Positions 12,566 through 37,838 of a stretch of DNA of 64,000 nt are shown piece after piece (the first letter of the stretch is position 1; each line of letters starts with the position of its first letter). Below the pieces are notes generated by a model. It was not told the origin of the DNA and did not search any database. It worked only from the letters and a program-made list of their open reading frames with translations. Made by a program: the position numbers and the translations under genes. Source of the DNA: Amoebidium appalachense (lineage: Eukaryota > Ichthyosporea); NCBI GenBank assembly GCA_963693365.1, contig CAVNZM010000002.1, positions 17,546,001-17,610,000 on the forward strand, in the 5' to 3' direction.

Positions 12566-13427
12566 ATGCAGCTGCGCATCACTGAACTTCACTTAGTCAC
12601 TTCACTAATTGGTCATGAATCTCATGTGAACCACGCTTGAAACGAGCAGTGGGCGGTTTCAAAACTAGCGCTAATACTAACCACAGAGTTGGGTTTTCTG
12701 GCACGCGCAGTGCATGTGCTCGACTGACTCTATGAGAGAGCTGGCTTTCATTCATGTGATGAAACTCATGCCACGCCGGCGGTGCACGTACATGTTGTGG
12801 AAAGTTCTTGCGAACCTAATCAGGGCCCTAGCATATATTAATGATGGATCCGGACAGTTGAGTATCAACTCATATATGAGTCGTGGCTTAATTTTTGTAT
12901 TTGTTTTTGGCCTCTCTGAGGCCTATGCCTCTAACTATAATCAAATTTATCCATTTCCTTTATTTAACATAAGCAAACGGTCATAGAAAAATGTACGTGT
13001 CCGAGGCGCATTGTGGTCGCCTCGTGTGTGCGTCTACGTAGTATGCATGTCTCATAGTGTGAACGTCATTGCAGTTGTGTATATGTGTACACGTGTGACG
13101 ACTGGATGTGTGTGTGTATACTTGTATGTTCGTGCGTGTGTGCCGACCTCGAGGAAAGAAATTAGTTAGCCTACAGCGCGAGAGGGAGAGAACGGCGGGG
13201 GATGGACCCGGAGAGCTCGAGTGTGAGAGAGGGTCACATATACAAGGGCGAGAGAGAGCTTGAGATCTAGGGAGAGAGCGGGTAACAGACAACGTCATGT
13301 GGAAGTTCAGCCCACCTGTTGACAATAGTATCATAGACCAAACCATTCGATTTGAAGAAAAATAAAAACACATGGCACATACACACACAAATTTTACACA
13401 CAAATGCACACACATACGTGCACACGC

Positions 13428-14137
<710 letters not shown>

Positions 14138-14258
14138 AGTGTTCAGTGTCTCTCTTTCTCCCTTCCAATCTTTCACCCCCCCCCCCCCCCTCCCAAAAAA
14201 AAAAAAAAAAAAAAAAAGGTTAACACACTGGTAGCTGCGTGGCACAATCATCATAATA

Positions 14259-14292
<34 letters not shown>

Positions 14293-15026
14293 ACCCCCTC
14301 AGCTCCGGATCCGGGCCCCGTGCCCCACCCTCCCCCATCCCCCTAATTACACAAGCGGGCGCGAACATCTATCTGGTAGAAACACGTTGCAACATTGTGT
14401 GCGCATACGCACGTGAGTGTGTGTGTGTGCTCCTTTTTGTGCCTGTGCGGCGTGCCTGCCTGCCTGGCTGTGCGCTTGGACGCGTGTGGATAGTGTGGAT
14501 ACGTCAAAACGTGCGGCTGTTGTCTCTGCTGAGTATGTGTACGTATACCCGGGCCCCCTCCGTAACCCCTTTGTACATACACCTTTGAATCATCATTCCA
14601 TCCAATCGTGGAAGGCCTCAATAGCCATATTAAGCTAAATAAGTACCTAATATGGCAGGACCGCGAGGATATCGACTCAGGGTTAGAAATTGGAATCTTC
14701 AAGTCACTCCCACACCAGATCTATAATATATTTTAGACCTCAGTCAGTTGACTCGACCGGCGCTCAGTGCTCCATATGCATAATGTACAAGCACTCACTA
14801 ATAGGGTTAGTGCGTCGCACTTGCCCCTCATATTTGTATGGGCCTAGCTCGGGGGCTACTGTAGCTTGATAGGTAAGCTGGTGATTGCGTTGGACGAGCA
14901 TGCGGAAGTAACGCACTTGACAGGCCCACACGCAAACATACAACCCTTGCTACCCCATTCCCCTCCCAACCCGTCTGTTCCCGGGCCCGGGCGGCCCGCC
15001 TCCCACCCTCCCTTTCTCAGGCCACC

Positions 15027-21370
<6,344 letters not shown>

Positions 21371-21852
21371 GGTGCTGGGATAGGGTTGCATACATGAGAC
21401 CCTGTTGGGTTTTACACTCTCGCAGGTTGGGTCACCCCCAAAATTGGGTTTTCAAATGTACGTCTGTTTTTTTTTTTAGGGTTGTGACCGTGTATAGCGA
21501 GTGCAATGTGCATGTAGTCTTTTCTCTCGTTCTTTTTTGTGGTCCCTTTCATTTTATAAGGTTTGTGCTGCTGGCTTCAGTGCCCTGAAATTTCTTTTTT
21601 TTGACGATGAATATTTATTTTTGTAAGTTTGGTGGGCCAACGTGTATACCTTCTCTGCATGAATTTCTTGAAAATACAGAAATGTAAAAGCCAGAATATA
21701 CTGTATCTATGATTTTTTTTTGTAAGTGGACCACATGTGCATAGCAGCGTGAATGCAAATGCACCACATGAATTCGAATGTTTATATCTTATTGATATGG
21801 TAATGGGTGAATGGCATCCAGATAGTACGTAATGGTGCTGCGAGGAATGTGG

Positions 21853-21893
21853 TCTGGAATTTTAGAATGTGGTCTGGAATTTTAGAATGTTTG
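21853..21893. repeat. Perfect tandem duplication of a 20-bp unit
   Basis: GAATGTGGTCTGGAATTTTA is present twice, head to tail, near 21848-21889. It is simple slippage-type duplication in likely 3'-UTR sequence. Confidence 0.8.
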
Positions 21894-22070
21894 CATGGAC
21901 GAGGTACACACGTGTACAGGACTTTGTAAACACGAGCACTTGATGATTGAAATGCGTCATGGCCCTTTGGCATGCCAGTATGAAAATTTGATAGTAATAA
22001 AAATGTTCTAATGATTATTTTATGTGTAGAATTTGCGTGTGGCTGAAGCCCCCCGGGGTATGTATACACA

Positions 22071-22105
<35 letters not shown>

Positions 22106-22497
22106 TTCCCCTCGGAGGGACCCCATCATGACGGACATAATGAATAACCGAGTAAATTAATTGGGGGCCCAAAATCTGCAGCTTGGTAGTACATACGTGC
22201 TATGCCTTCGAGTGATGGCAAACGCAAAACATTCACAATGTAAGGTCCAACCCAAGTGCCTGTGACTCAGTCTGGTGGTATGCATGCATATATGCATTTT
22301 TATAAGGGTAGTATAACTTGAAGTTCTTGCTTGGTCGTAGTGGTTGCATTTTTCAAATTGTTTTTGCTACATAGGTATACATGTCAGTGAGCTGCGCGAG
22401 CAATGCCCACCCGGCCACCACCTTTCTATTATAATTATTTATTTGTCATGTGATTGCATGGATCCGGACGTGGCGCCCACAGCTGGCTGGGCACAAT

Positions 22498-22635
22498 CTT
22501 AAAGGGGGTTTCTTGTAGGCCAAATTTATGGGGCCTTCCGGGTCAAGCAGGTGCGCGCCACGCCAATCAAATCGCAGAGAACTGTTCGAGTCACTCTGAT
22601 CCGACCCGGAAACCTACAAGAAATACCCTTTAAAG
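22498..22635. mobile_element. MITE-like inverted-repeat element (about 138 bp)
   Basis: The left end (22498-22519) and right end (22613-22635) are inverted repeats sharing TTTCTTGTAGG and CTT(T)AAAGGG in mirror order. Just inside lies a second inverted pair, TTCCGGGTC on the left and GACCCGGAA on the right. The interior contains CCAATCA and no open frame. A perfect 16-bp palindrome GCACAGTCGACTGTGC follows at about 22634. The form suits a non-autonomous DNA element, but no clear target-site duplication was found. Confidence 0.5.
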
Positions 22636-23264
22636 CACAGTCGACTGTGCATCCGTAATTATGGTGAACCATCATTACATATTGCATGCATTCACGCAAG
22701 GCTGCCAATCAAATTGGCGCACACACACTGCAAGGCTTAGCATGTTTTTTGTTTTTTTTTTTGAGAGGGGGCTCACTGCTATTAAATCTTTATCAACATA
22801 AACACTGGGCAAATGGATTATAAATGCCCACTAGGTACATGGGCAACCATTGACTGTGTGCGGGAAGGCACAGAACCAATCAAATGGTGTGCCGTGTAGC
22901 CTTACATGGTAATATGCGATACGACATATGCAGACACCAAGCGTGTATCCAGTACACACGGGTTTATTGGCCCCATGGGGCTGTGAATCATCATTTACTT
23001 CATATATCAGTTCATATTACTTGCTGCTCGTGAATGGCAGGGGGGAAAAAAAGGAAAAAGAAAACAATGATAATAAGCATGGTTCCCTCACGCACGTGCA
23101 CACAGCGGATAAGGAACATCGCCTGGTGAGGGGAAACATGTACCAATGGATGAAGAACATTTATGGTACAACAGAACGGGTGGGGTAAAAGAAGGGGTGG
23201 AACTCTGATGAAACAACCTAGCATGTTCCACACTGCTATTTTTAGCACTTTTAATGGACACGTG

Positions 23265-28859
<5,595 letters not shown>

Positions 28860-29615
28860 GCTTATATGTTTTAAGGAGAAACAGGGGATGTGGGTCTAAG
28901 GTCAAATCTGCGCAAGTGGTAGTACTGTATGCTGAGTGTGTGAGTGGTGCCACGGTGTGTGACTGTTTCGATCGACTGCGTGTGTGCGCTTAAAGTGAGG
29001 GTGCACGTGCGCACACGTGCCCGCGGCTCACGGTGGCTTTGTGCTGATTGCGTAATCCGATCATCTATTCTGCATGGCTCACAGTCACAGCCTGCGGTGC
29101 CGGCGCACCGGCCGAAAAAAAAAAAGTTTTTATAAAACAAAAAAAAAGTAGGAATAAAAGTAGGAATATATACTTGAATTTTGTGCTCGGTGATTCAAGC
29201 ATGGTTCAAGGAAAAAACGATGAAAAGACAGCAAAGAGCAGTGTCGCTGTGGTATCCATACCATTCAAGGGCACAGTCAGAACGCTCTAGCAGCGCACAC
29301 AAAAATTACTCAAGCAGGCAAATACAGCTGTTAAAAGCCAACTTCAAGAGCTAATTAATCGGCTGTCTGCACACACACGGGATCCTCCCCCCCCCCCCCC
29401 CCCCCCCCCCCCCTCCCTCAACCCCAACCCTCTCGGGTACCCTCCCACCCGCCCCACCATTTTTTGGGGGGGCCCCCAACACCCACCCACCCACGTGCTT
29501 ATGCACGCACACACACATGTTGACGCACACTGTCACACACACACATACGCTGCACCCATACACCTCCCTCCCCCCCCCCCCCCCCCCCCCCCCCCCACAC
29601 ACACACACATTAACA

Positions 29616-29676
<61 letters not shown>

Positions 29677-29983
29677 ACACACACACACACACACAGAAAA
29701 TTCTGCCTAATGATCCTCCGGACCCCCCCCCCCCCCCCTCCTCCCCTCCCCTGTGTTATGATCTATCCGGGCCTGCGGGTTATATCCCTCCCCGGACTTC
29801 AAGCCCTCTCTCCTCTCCCTCCTTCCCGCCTTCAGTGATCTTTCTATTCAACACTGAGCATAGAGCTTTTGAGCATGTCACGCACATGTAGCCAACAAAA
29901 CTTGTCCCCGCCCCCCCCCTGCCCCGCCCTTCCCTCCCCTTCCCTTCCTCCACGAGCTCCCCCCCCCCCCCTCCTCCCCCCCC

Positions 29984-30014
<31 letters not shown>

Positions 30015-31405
30015 GAGCCCCTTCCGGATCCCCTTTCCTCTTGCCTCCAGCCTTTCCCTCTTCCCCTCGGCCACTTCATGAGAAGGGCCTAGAAGGGACA
30101 AAAGACAAAAGTACTCATTCAACTGTTCAAAACGTTTAACACTCTCAAAGCCCACAAATGTGAGGGTCGTACCCATATTTGTGTATTTGTGTCCCGGGTA
30201 GAGTGAGCACAAGGGCTATCCAGTTCTTATAGGATTTGCCGCTCTACTATAACATAGGCGCAAAACGCCAATTAACTGAGTATGTAGACCGTAAGGGCGC
30301 CATCATGGGCAATCACGTGTGCTGGTCACGTGTGCACCTTGACCCGTTCTGCCTGGCCAACCAACAGGGTATTCCCACTCTGCCTGTTTGAAAAGAGTGT
30401 AGTGTGTGGCGGTTGAGGTGTCTTTACTCTAGATCTACGTACACGTGTGGTCACACTCTTTCGCGAAGCGGACCCGGTGACACTTTGACACCGGCACAAC
30501 GCCTACCACCTGCTGAGGTGGTGCCTTATTTTCCTTCCTACCTCAGCAGAAATGTCTCGCTAGTAATGACAATGCTTATCTGTGTACGCGAAATGACTGC
30601 TGCGAATTCGAAGAAGGAAGGCTGCGAAGAATGAGACCGAAGCTTCGAAGGAAGGAAAAATCGGCACCACCGTGACACTGTTACGTCATTAGTGCGTCAC
30701 CAGGAATGAGCGCATTATGATGTCATGATGGCAAACATCGATTGGCTATTGGTGCCCGCGCTTTTGGCTCTCAAGGCTATTGGCCGCGAGGCAATAACGG
30801 TATTATGCCTCGTAGGATCGCATATCCGATTAGCGCAATAAATTAAAGTTGCATTATTTTATAAACGTATAATAACGATTGGTCCAGATCACGAGGATGT
30901 ATGCCTTATAGCTGCATTTGATTGGCTGTGCTGGAAAACGCCGTAGGCCGTCAAGTGAGGCTGGGCCAGGGTTCGACATTTGGGTTTCAAGTCGGGTATT
31001 TTCCGAAGTTTTGTGACGTCATCCATTTTGGCCTCGCGAAAGGTGGGGTATTTCCAGGAAATACGTACTTTGGATAGATCAGATAAACCTTTGTATACCT
31101 ATCCGCTAATATGTAAATATATCCTCTGGCGGGGAGCCCCTCGTCGCTGGTGAGAAGCCAAAACACACTTGATACAGGTGCTTTTGAAACTCAGGGATTT
31201 TGTTTCACTGAGCACGCATGTCACACTCGCCTACCCGCATCATTATAACCCGAGACAGCCAGTCTAACTTTCGTTTAGGTGTTATAATCGCCTGTTCATC
31301 TCAGGATAGAGACATTGTGTTGCTGACTAACTTTAATGAATAGCCTGAGGCGCGCGCAGCGCGCCGCCCGCTGAAAAGCTTTGCTTAGTGTCACCAAATT
31401 CGCAC
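28860..31405. other. SRM upstream region, no clear gene
   Basis: It includes C runs and (CA)n at 29388-29412, 29571-29595, 29597-29695 and 29972-30013. A GC-palindromic patch lies near 29090-29112. A short perfect hairpin, ACCACCT-GCTG-AGGTGGT, lies at 30505-30522. Between 30.7 and 31.1 kb ATTGGCT/CCAAT-type motifs recur (about 30739, 30777 and 30920). Open frames such as 30404-30634 lack an ATG or any motif. SRM transcription presumably starts close to 28.9 kb; no TATA box is evident. Confidence 0.45.
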
Positions 31406-31539
31406 CTATTCCTGTGTGCTAAGTTCTCTCCGTGTCTCTAGCTTCAACGGTGGTCGTTTCTTAGATAAGTCTTTCTCCTGAGGATTTCCCTTACGGTCAC
31501 TTCCTCTCTTGGGGCGCCCGCGCACCCCCTTCAATAGAT
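31406..31539 (-). CDS. Candidate terminal exon with an AT-hook
   Basis: After CTGAGACTTCAG a 43-codon frame runs to TAG at 31408-31406. It is strongly basic and contains GVRGRPKRGS, which matches the RGRP core of AT-hook DNA-binding motifs, followed by DRKGNPQEKDLSKKRPP and LETRREL. It starts in phase 1. The exon just upstream on the same strand may be the MVKAKKAKQ frame at 32520, across a CT-rich intron; several phase-1 donors there (for example CAGTCTG then GTACGG) would join in frame, but none is decisive. If real, it is a small nuclear DNA-binding protein. Confidence 0.35.
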
Positions 31540-31544
31540 CTGAA

Positions 31545-31578
31545 GTCTCTCTCTCTTTTTTCTCTCTCTCTCTCCGCT

Positions 31579-31644
<66 letters not shown>

Positions 31645-31777
31645 CCTCCCTCCCTCCCTCCCTCTCGCTGCCCCTCTCTCTCTCCCCCTCCCCCCCAGTC
31701 TCTCTCTTTCTTTCGCTCTCTCTCTCTATCTCTCTATCTCTCCCCCCCCCCCCCCCCCAGTCTCTCTCTTTCTTTCG

Positions 31778-31810
<33 letters not shown>

Positions 31811-32029
31811 CCCTCTCTCTCTCTCTCTCTCTCTCTTACTCTTTCTCTCTCTCTCTCTCTCGCCCCCTCTTCCCTCAGGCTTTCCAGACGGTCTCTCTCT
31901 CTTCACGTTCTTCCTCCTCTCCCTCTCTCTGTCTCTCTGTCTCTCTCTCTCACCGTCTCCCCCCCTTCCCCCCCCCCCCTCCCCCCCCGCCCGAGTCTCT
32001 CTCTCAGGCAGTTTTCAATCACTTGCTCT

Positions 32030-32104
<75 letters not shown>

Positions 32105-32210
32105 TCTCCTCTCTACTTTCTCTCTCTCCCTCTCTCCCCAAGAGTCTCTTTGTCTCTCTCTCTCCCCCTCTCTCACGGTGCTCTGAGACTCCCGGTCTCT
32201 CTTTCTCTCC
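31545..32210. repeat. Long pyrimidine tract, (CT)n with C blocks
   Basis: About 660 bases of + strand are almost only C and T, with pure (CT)n blocks near 31580-31640 and 32034-32093. The frames of Ser/Leu (+) or Arg/Glu (-) over it are artefacts. It is the strand mirror of the GA tract at 13.4-14.1 kb. Confidence 0.95.
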
Positions 32211-32389
32211 GAAGCCTCCCCCTCTCCCCCCCACCCCCACCCCCTCCCTCACTACCCTCCCAGCTCTCTCTCTGCCTGTCTCCTCCGCCTACTGTAACAG
32301 GCAACTGGGCTTTCTTTCCAGTTCCAACGTAATATCCCTCTCGTTGTCCCCCCCCCCCCCCCCCCCCCTTCCCCCGGGCCGGGGGGTTA

Positions 32390-32520
32390 GAGACGGCTGC
32401 ATTTTCCTCCACCACCTCCGCCACCTCCTTGGCAACCGAAATATTAGCACCCGATTCCTGGCCCACAGACATTTCAGTGGTGACCGTACCAGACTGCTTG
32501 GCCTTCTTTGCCTTGACCAT
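32390..32520 (-). CDS. Candidate first exon, Lys/Ala/Glu-rich
   Basis: The ATG at 32520 opens a frame MVKAKKAKQSGTVTTEMSVG followed by ISVAKEVAEVVEENAAVS, ending as the sequence becomes a G run (about 32390). The composition is typical of a basic, disordered nuclear protein N-terminus. It could join the AT-hook exon at 31539-31406 on the same strand. No family is recognised, and the exact donor is undecided. Confidence 0.3.
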
Positions 32521-33011
32521 CGCAAGCGTGTTTAAGAAAATCGCCCAACTTGAGTGTTTTAGGGCCAGGCTTCGACTGCTCCTTCCCATCTGAAAAGCGA
32601 TGGTCAGGCTGCCGAGTGCTGGCAGCCACAAGGGCTACCCTAGGAAGCGCGTGTTTGCCAATGGAGAGAGTGACCTACAGCGAAAGGGCCCAAAAACAAC
32701 ACGGGTGAAAGCGTGACACGTGAGAACTTAAAGAAAAACCGGCTCTGAGTCACCTGACAACTGACTTGAAGGCTGTGTTTTGACTGAAGGGAGGGAGTTT
32801 TGCGCCAAAAAAAACGAAAGTAACCATCAGACTGGTGTAAGGCCATGACATTGTAACCTTAAGATTATGTCAAAAGGTTCCCCAATTTTACCATTACGGT
32901 GGCCAAAATTCATTTTACTTGACTGCTGAGTGCTGGATAACCGAGCGAACTATCCCATGCATGAAAATAATAGCCTATCACCGAATTCCCACCCGGCCCC
33001 AGCTGGTGCTT

Positions 33012-33045
<34 letters not shown>

Positions 33046-36000
33046 CTATATGTACACTCCACTATCCGGCCACGTACCCTACGCAGGAAGGGTAGTGTAC
33101 CCCAGCCTCTTCCAGGCGGGGTATTTTTTTCTGGCAGTGGGGTATTTTTTAGGGTATTTTTGGGGTATTGTCTAACCCTGGGCTGGGCCCCTGACTGCCT
33201 GACGATGTCGGAGTCCGCAGCAATACAAAGTGCATAAACCCAAACTCGTACGCCGATCGAGAGGGCCCGGAGTCGAACTTCTGCCCGCCCAGGGCAAAAA
33301 AAAAAAAAAATTCGGATTTCGACATGCGGATTTGGAACCCCAAAGTCTACTTTATCCTTCAGCCAACCATCTGTTGCCAACAACACAAGACCTGCCTTCA
33401 GTGCATGATATATGGCCAACCATAGAGCTCGTAAAGGACCGTCGCCAACATTCTGACATTCGTGTGCACGTAATATATGCAGCAAAACATGCAGTTCAAA
33501 GAGTTTTCCCATGATTGATATTGATTGTAGTGTTATAGCCAACTAAGCATAAAATATTGAAGTGTATAACATGTCATTGTTAATCTCCCTATACCACATC
33601 CGGAAACATCGCAGGGTCCCAACATCTTTGGGTCCTCGAGTTCGAGTATCAATATAACTTATGCGAATGCGCTTATTGGGTGCACTAGCTCATATACTGA
33701 GACAGAAATAATGATTTTATTAATAAGAAGAAATATTGTTTTGTGAAAGCAATAGACCGGCTTTCTTCAAACCGAGTCCTTGTTTGTCCTGTGACATGTT
33801 GCAGCCTGAGTTTTGGGATTTTATAGGCACTTGAGCCAATCCTATCGTACAGCCAATGGGGACTCGCCATAAGCTAAGGAACGTGCTACGATAAACGGGA
33901 AATTCCTTGCTATTTCCCTTAGTGAACCTGACTTTAATGAATTTGTTTTTTGCCTTCTGCATCATGGCGTGTGCAAGCTACAATACATCCATGCACGTAA
34001 CAACAACGATCATCAATTCATCATATATACCTGCCCGACTTGTTTTGACAAACTGAGCCTCGGACTCGTCGAGTGTCGGTTGGTGGTTTCCAACTTTGTT
34101 GTTCAATAACGCGGTGAATATGCTGCATATTCCTTTAGGACCCACTCAAGAGTTTGAAAAATCGGCTTTAGACTTTTTGTTGAATTCTGTTGGTCGTCAC
34201 ATTGAGTATTTATATGATTTTCACACAGTGTTCAGGTATCTCAGTATGCACTTGTTACTGGATAACTCGTGAAGTTTTTATTGTCTTCTCCGTATGCCGT
34301 GCATACTTGCATATCTTTCCGTTGAATAAATCCAGTCAAAAGAAAAAAAAATCGGCCCAAAATGAAGGGGGTTCAATCAAAATTGGATATTGCAGGATTC
34401 TCGTGTACGTAATACTCTACATGTTAGTGACGTCGGCAAAAATGATGCAGCCCTGCCGGCGCGCAATTGCAAAAACACAGTATACGTACGTAGTGAGCAT
34501 CCCCAAAGGAAAAAGGAAGGGCATATAGACCTATATCAGCAATTCAGGTGTTTGTAATCATTTGTATCCACTTTCAGAACCATACAGATTCCGTACTTTT
34601 CACACGGTTTATACGAGAACCATGCATTTGGCCTACCGTGAAACACTGCCAGTACAACGGATGCAACCAGCCAAATGATTTACCCCTCCTCTGATCCTCA
34701 TATAAATAGTGTGCTCACGGCATGATTCATCATCGTCTTCGACTCAGTGACAGACTGAATTTAAACTTCGTCACCTTGCGAGAGAGAAATAAGGTAGCCA
34801 CCCCTCTGCATGAGAAAATCTGCAACATCAAAGGAACATCGACACAGGATTCCCGCTTGGACTGTTCTTCGTTATACTCTAGGCCCACTTGCAATGGCCT
34901 TGGAGAATGTGCAACCAAAATTTGTAACACAAACTATATGATATTGCATACACGTTGCACCGATGTTGTTGGAGATCCCCCAAGAACCACACAGAATGCG
35001 AACTCCAAAAGTCACCCACATTCCCTTTTTCTTTCAAGTTAGCGCCGGTGTTGCCAACGCGAAGTCTCTTTTTTCGGCGCCAAACGACTTCAAACTACGC
35101 GACACCGCGCAAACGCAACGGCTGCCCATCATAGTTCTGCCTGCACCCGATTCATCCGAACCCACACATACGACAGAAGATATGGCGCCAACATCAACAA
35201 TCTGCAGTCTCGTCATGAAGGGACCACAGGACCCAGAACACCTGCTCCTGCCCACGTGGCCTGAGCATGTGTTGAGGTTAAAGGCTACCCGTCCCTTGCA
35301 GCCACGTTCACGAAAATACAACCCGTACTGAAAGTTTAGATGCTGGCACCTGTTCAAAAAGTTTGATATGAAGATGGATCTGTACTGTATACACCACATC
35401 TGTGTACACCGATCCGTACATAGTTGCAGGTGTAGCTGTCGGACCTTTTTTTTAAAAAAAAAAAAAATTACGACGGTAGTCTGTGCTTTACTGTCTTTTA
35501 GTACTGTTTTTATGTATGTTGAATGAATGCTTCTATAAAAACCTTTCAGTATTTGTTCTCCGTGTGCCAGTGCGCGGTTTGTAAGTAGCTACACAAGTAT
35601 TTTGTGCCTGGCTGTATATATGTTGGAGCGGCAGGTCCTCGAAGCCCCTGACTTAGTGACTGTCAAATTCAATATGAAGGTGCAGAGACCTTTTCTTTCT
35701 TTCAGAGAGTGTGTGGCCCAACCTGGACCCCTTATTATAGCGGCTGGTTGCTCAGCTTTGTTCAGACCCACGAAAACTGGCCCATCCCCTCACTTCACCC
35801 TTAGAATTTATGTGCAAGTAACCATCCTTCTCCCACCACAATGCAACAACACCTGTGTGAACTTCAGTTGATCAAGAACAACGACCCACACCAAGAACTG
35901 ACAACTTGAACACGTGCACCGTTATGCTTCGAGTAACCCGGTACACATAAGCTTTATACTGCTTAAAGATCTCGGAGTTTGCATGCAGCAATCAGCAACT

Positions 36001-36842
36001 GGCTACTACTCCCCACTCCCCTCTCCTCTCTCCCCCCTCCACCCCCCCCCCCCCCCCCCCCCCCCCACAAAAAAAAAAAAAAAAAAAAGAAAAGGGGAAA
36101 GAAAAAAGTCCAGATTTGTGTATGAGTGTGCGGCACGAAGGTACACGGTTTTGTTGAACTGCAGCTGCAGAGTGGCAAAACACAAGTCAAAAGACAAACA
36201 CGGATTCGTTCGTTTACCATTAACACGTGCCAGCACGGTGTTCTGATCATTTGCCTGTCTTGACAAGTGAGCATGTGCCTACCTTTGTTCAATAACCTCT
36301 GTTATTATAAGCTCTTTCAACATGATAACATGATATGTATGCAGCATTCGAAATGTTTAGGTTACACGCCAACACAGGCAAGGGCCGGTGTGTGCCGTGG
36401 AGGTAAAACAAGCCACTTAGGCTACCGGCCACCATATATACCAAAGTGGAGGGCCAAAGTGAGAGCCTCTATTAAGTCAGGCGAACAGCTAGTTGGCTCC
36501 TAAAATAGCATAACACATCACAGCACTGTTCCCCCTGCTACCCCTCCCCCCCTCCCCCTCCCTTCTCCCCCCCCCCCCCCCCCCCCCCACAAAAAAAAAA
36601 ACCAAAACCAAAACCAAAACCCCTTCCCCCTAAAAAAAATAGGCAGGGGGCAAAAAAGGAAAAAAAAAAAAATAACGAGTGGGAGGCTTGAGCGCATGAC
36701 ACACACTTTACGAGGACATTCAGATCACACCACAAGAACACAACAACGAGCTGGGTTCTTTTAAGAGACCTGGGCATACATTCACACCTTCTAGAAAACC
36801 GGTAGGTAGGATGGTGTTGCAAGGAAGCCATAGGTTCTGCCT
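32521..36842. other. Gene-poor interval with weak candidates
   Basis: It contains a G run (33012-33045) followed by several GGGGTATTTTT-type repeats (33118-33170). TATAAAAT reads on - at 33825-33818, with two ATTGGCT motifs just upstream. TATAAATA reads on + at 34701. C then A runs lie at 36041-36088 and 36569-36602. Apart from the candidate at 34963 below, I see no supportable gene. Open frames at 33300-33540, 34190-34528 and 36267-36503 have no motif. Confidence 0.45.
34963..35331 (+). CDS. Candidate small protein, family unknown (122 aa)
   Basis: An uninterrupted frame from ATG 34963 to TGA 35329-35331 reads with ordinary amino-acid composition: MLLEIPQEPHRMRTPK, then VANAKSLFSAPNDFKLRD, LPIIVLPAPDSSEPTH and a basic tail ending RSRKYNPY. 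TATAAATA lies at 34701-34708 on the same strand, about 260 nt upstream. An acceptor-like TTTTCTTTCAAG inside the frame (35027-35038) means the 3' two-thirds could instead be a terminal exon of a spliced gene. No domain, signal peptide or membrane segment is seen. Confidence 0.33.
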   Translation: MLLEIPQEPHRMRTPKVTHIPFFFQVSAGVANAKSLFSAPNDFKLRDTAQTQRLPIIVLPAPDSSEPTHTTEDMAPTSTICSLVMKGPQDPEHLLLPTWPEHVLRLKATRPLQPRSRKYNPY

Positions 36843-36897
36843 TCAGCCCAACACCAACTTCATGACAATTATCACGATGTTGACACCGATGAGTGGA

Positions 36898-36937
<40 letters not shown>

Positions 36938-37633
36938 CGCGCGCGTCACGGTGTGTTAAGTGGGCCTGTGAGTGAGCGAATGAGTGTGTGAGTGAGTGAG
37001 TGTGTGCGTGCACACACGCTGTGTGGTTAGGGGGGGGGGGTGTGTGCATGGGTGTGTAGAATCCGACAGCCGTAGTGCTTTTTGATATACCACGCACTTA
37101 AATAAACGACTGAATTGAGAACCTGCAGCCGTCCCGCTCCCTTCCCCCCCCCCCCCCCCCCCCCCCCAAACACACACACACACACATACTGCGGCAAACA
37201 AAGAACATGCACCATTCACAGTTATTTATCACACTGTCTATCGCCGAAGAGCGTTAACAGAAACACACAGACAGATTTAGCCCGATCTCAACGACCCACA
37301 ACATCTATTGTTGTTTTTGCGTTCCAATCTTAGTTCGTGTGCGAGCTTTTGTGTGCGAGTTCCTTTTTTCTTTTTTCTGTTCTTTTTTTTTTTTTTTTTT
37401 TTTTTTTGTCCCCTTTCTTTCCCTCTGTGGGGGACGAGGGGGGAGGGAGGGGAGGGGGGATGGGCATTACGGAGTACAAAGTACACATTTTAAACATTGC
37501 CAACACAACCCATATTTTAAAAGGAAGAAAAGAGCACACACAAGGACGTGTGTGTGTGTGGTGGTCGTGGTGGTGGTCGGGGGGGGGGGGGGGGGGGGGA
37601 GGGGGTTTGAGGAGGGTGAGGGGAGGAAGGCGA

Positions 37634-37665
<32 letters not shown>

Positions 37666-37805
37666 GCTTGTAACATACAGGTTGTGACGGTCTGTATGGA
37701 GTTGATGAGGAAGCCTATCTTCTGCTTGGCAGAACTTTCCTGGCCAAAGCCCTGCGAGTTCTGCAGCTGCTGGTAGCTCAGACCCACTGCAGGGGAGAGG
37801 GGTTA

Positions 37806-37838
<33 letters not shown>

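Larger units (their letters stand above)
21371..23264. other. Interval between two convergent genes
   Basis: This lies between the stop of the 836-aa gene (+) and the stop of SRM (-), so it should hold both 3' UTRs. AATAAA occurs at about 21997 on +, and ATTAAA occurs on - about 10 nt beyond the SRM stop (23250-23255). A 20-bp unit is duplicated at 21853-21893, a C run lies at 22072-22105 and an inverted-repeat element at 22498-22635. No further gene is seen. Confidence 0.5.

Noticed and set aside
12714-12986. A 90-aa ATG frame in A/T-rich DNA
   Set aside because: Codon choice and composition do not resemble the accepted genes; no motif.
33290-33410. tRNA-like or SINE-like patch on - (TTGGCTGAAGG, GGTTCCAAATCC, then a T run; also AGTTCGACTCC)
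   Set aside because: The presumed T-arm and acceptor stems do not pair, so no tRNA can be folded; a decayed pol III element remains possible but unsupported.
33000-33542. 210-aa - strand frame with MAITLQSISIMGKLFELHVL
   Set aside because: It passes through T and G runs, has no family signal and lies over the tRNA-like patch; judged non-coding.
35620-35871. An 83-aa frame (MLERQVLEAPDLVTVKFNMK)
   Set aside because: It has an ATG and ordinary composition but no motif, promoter or splice support; kept out as a likely chance frame.
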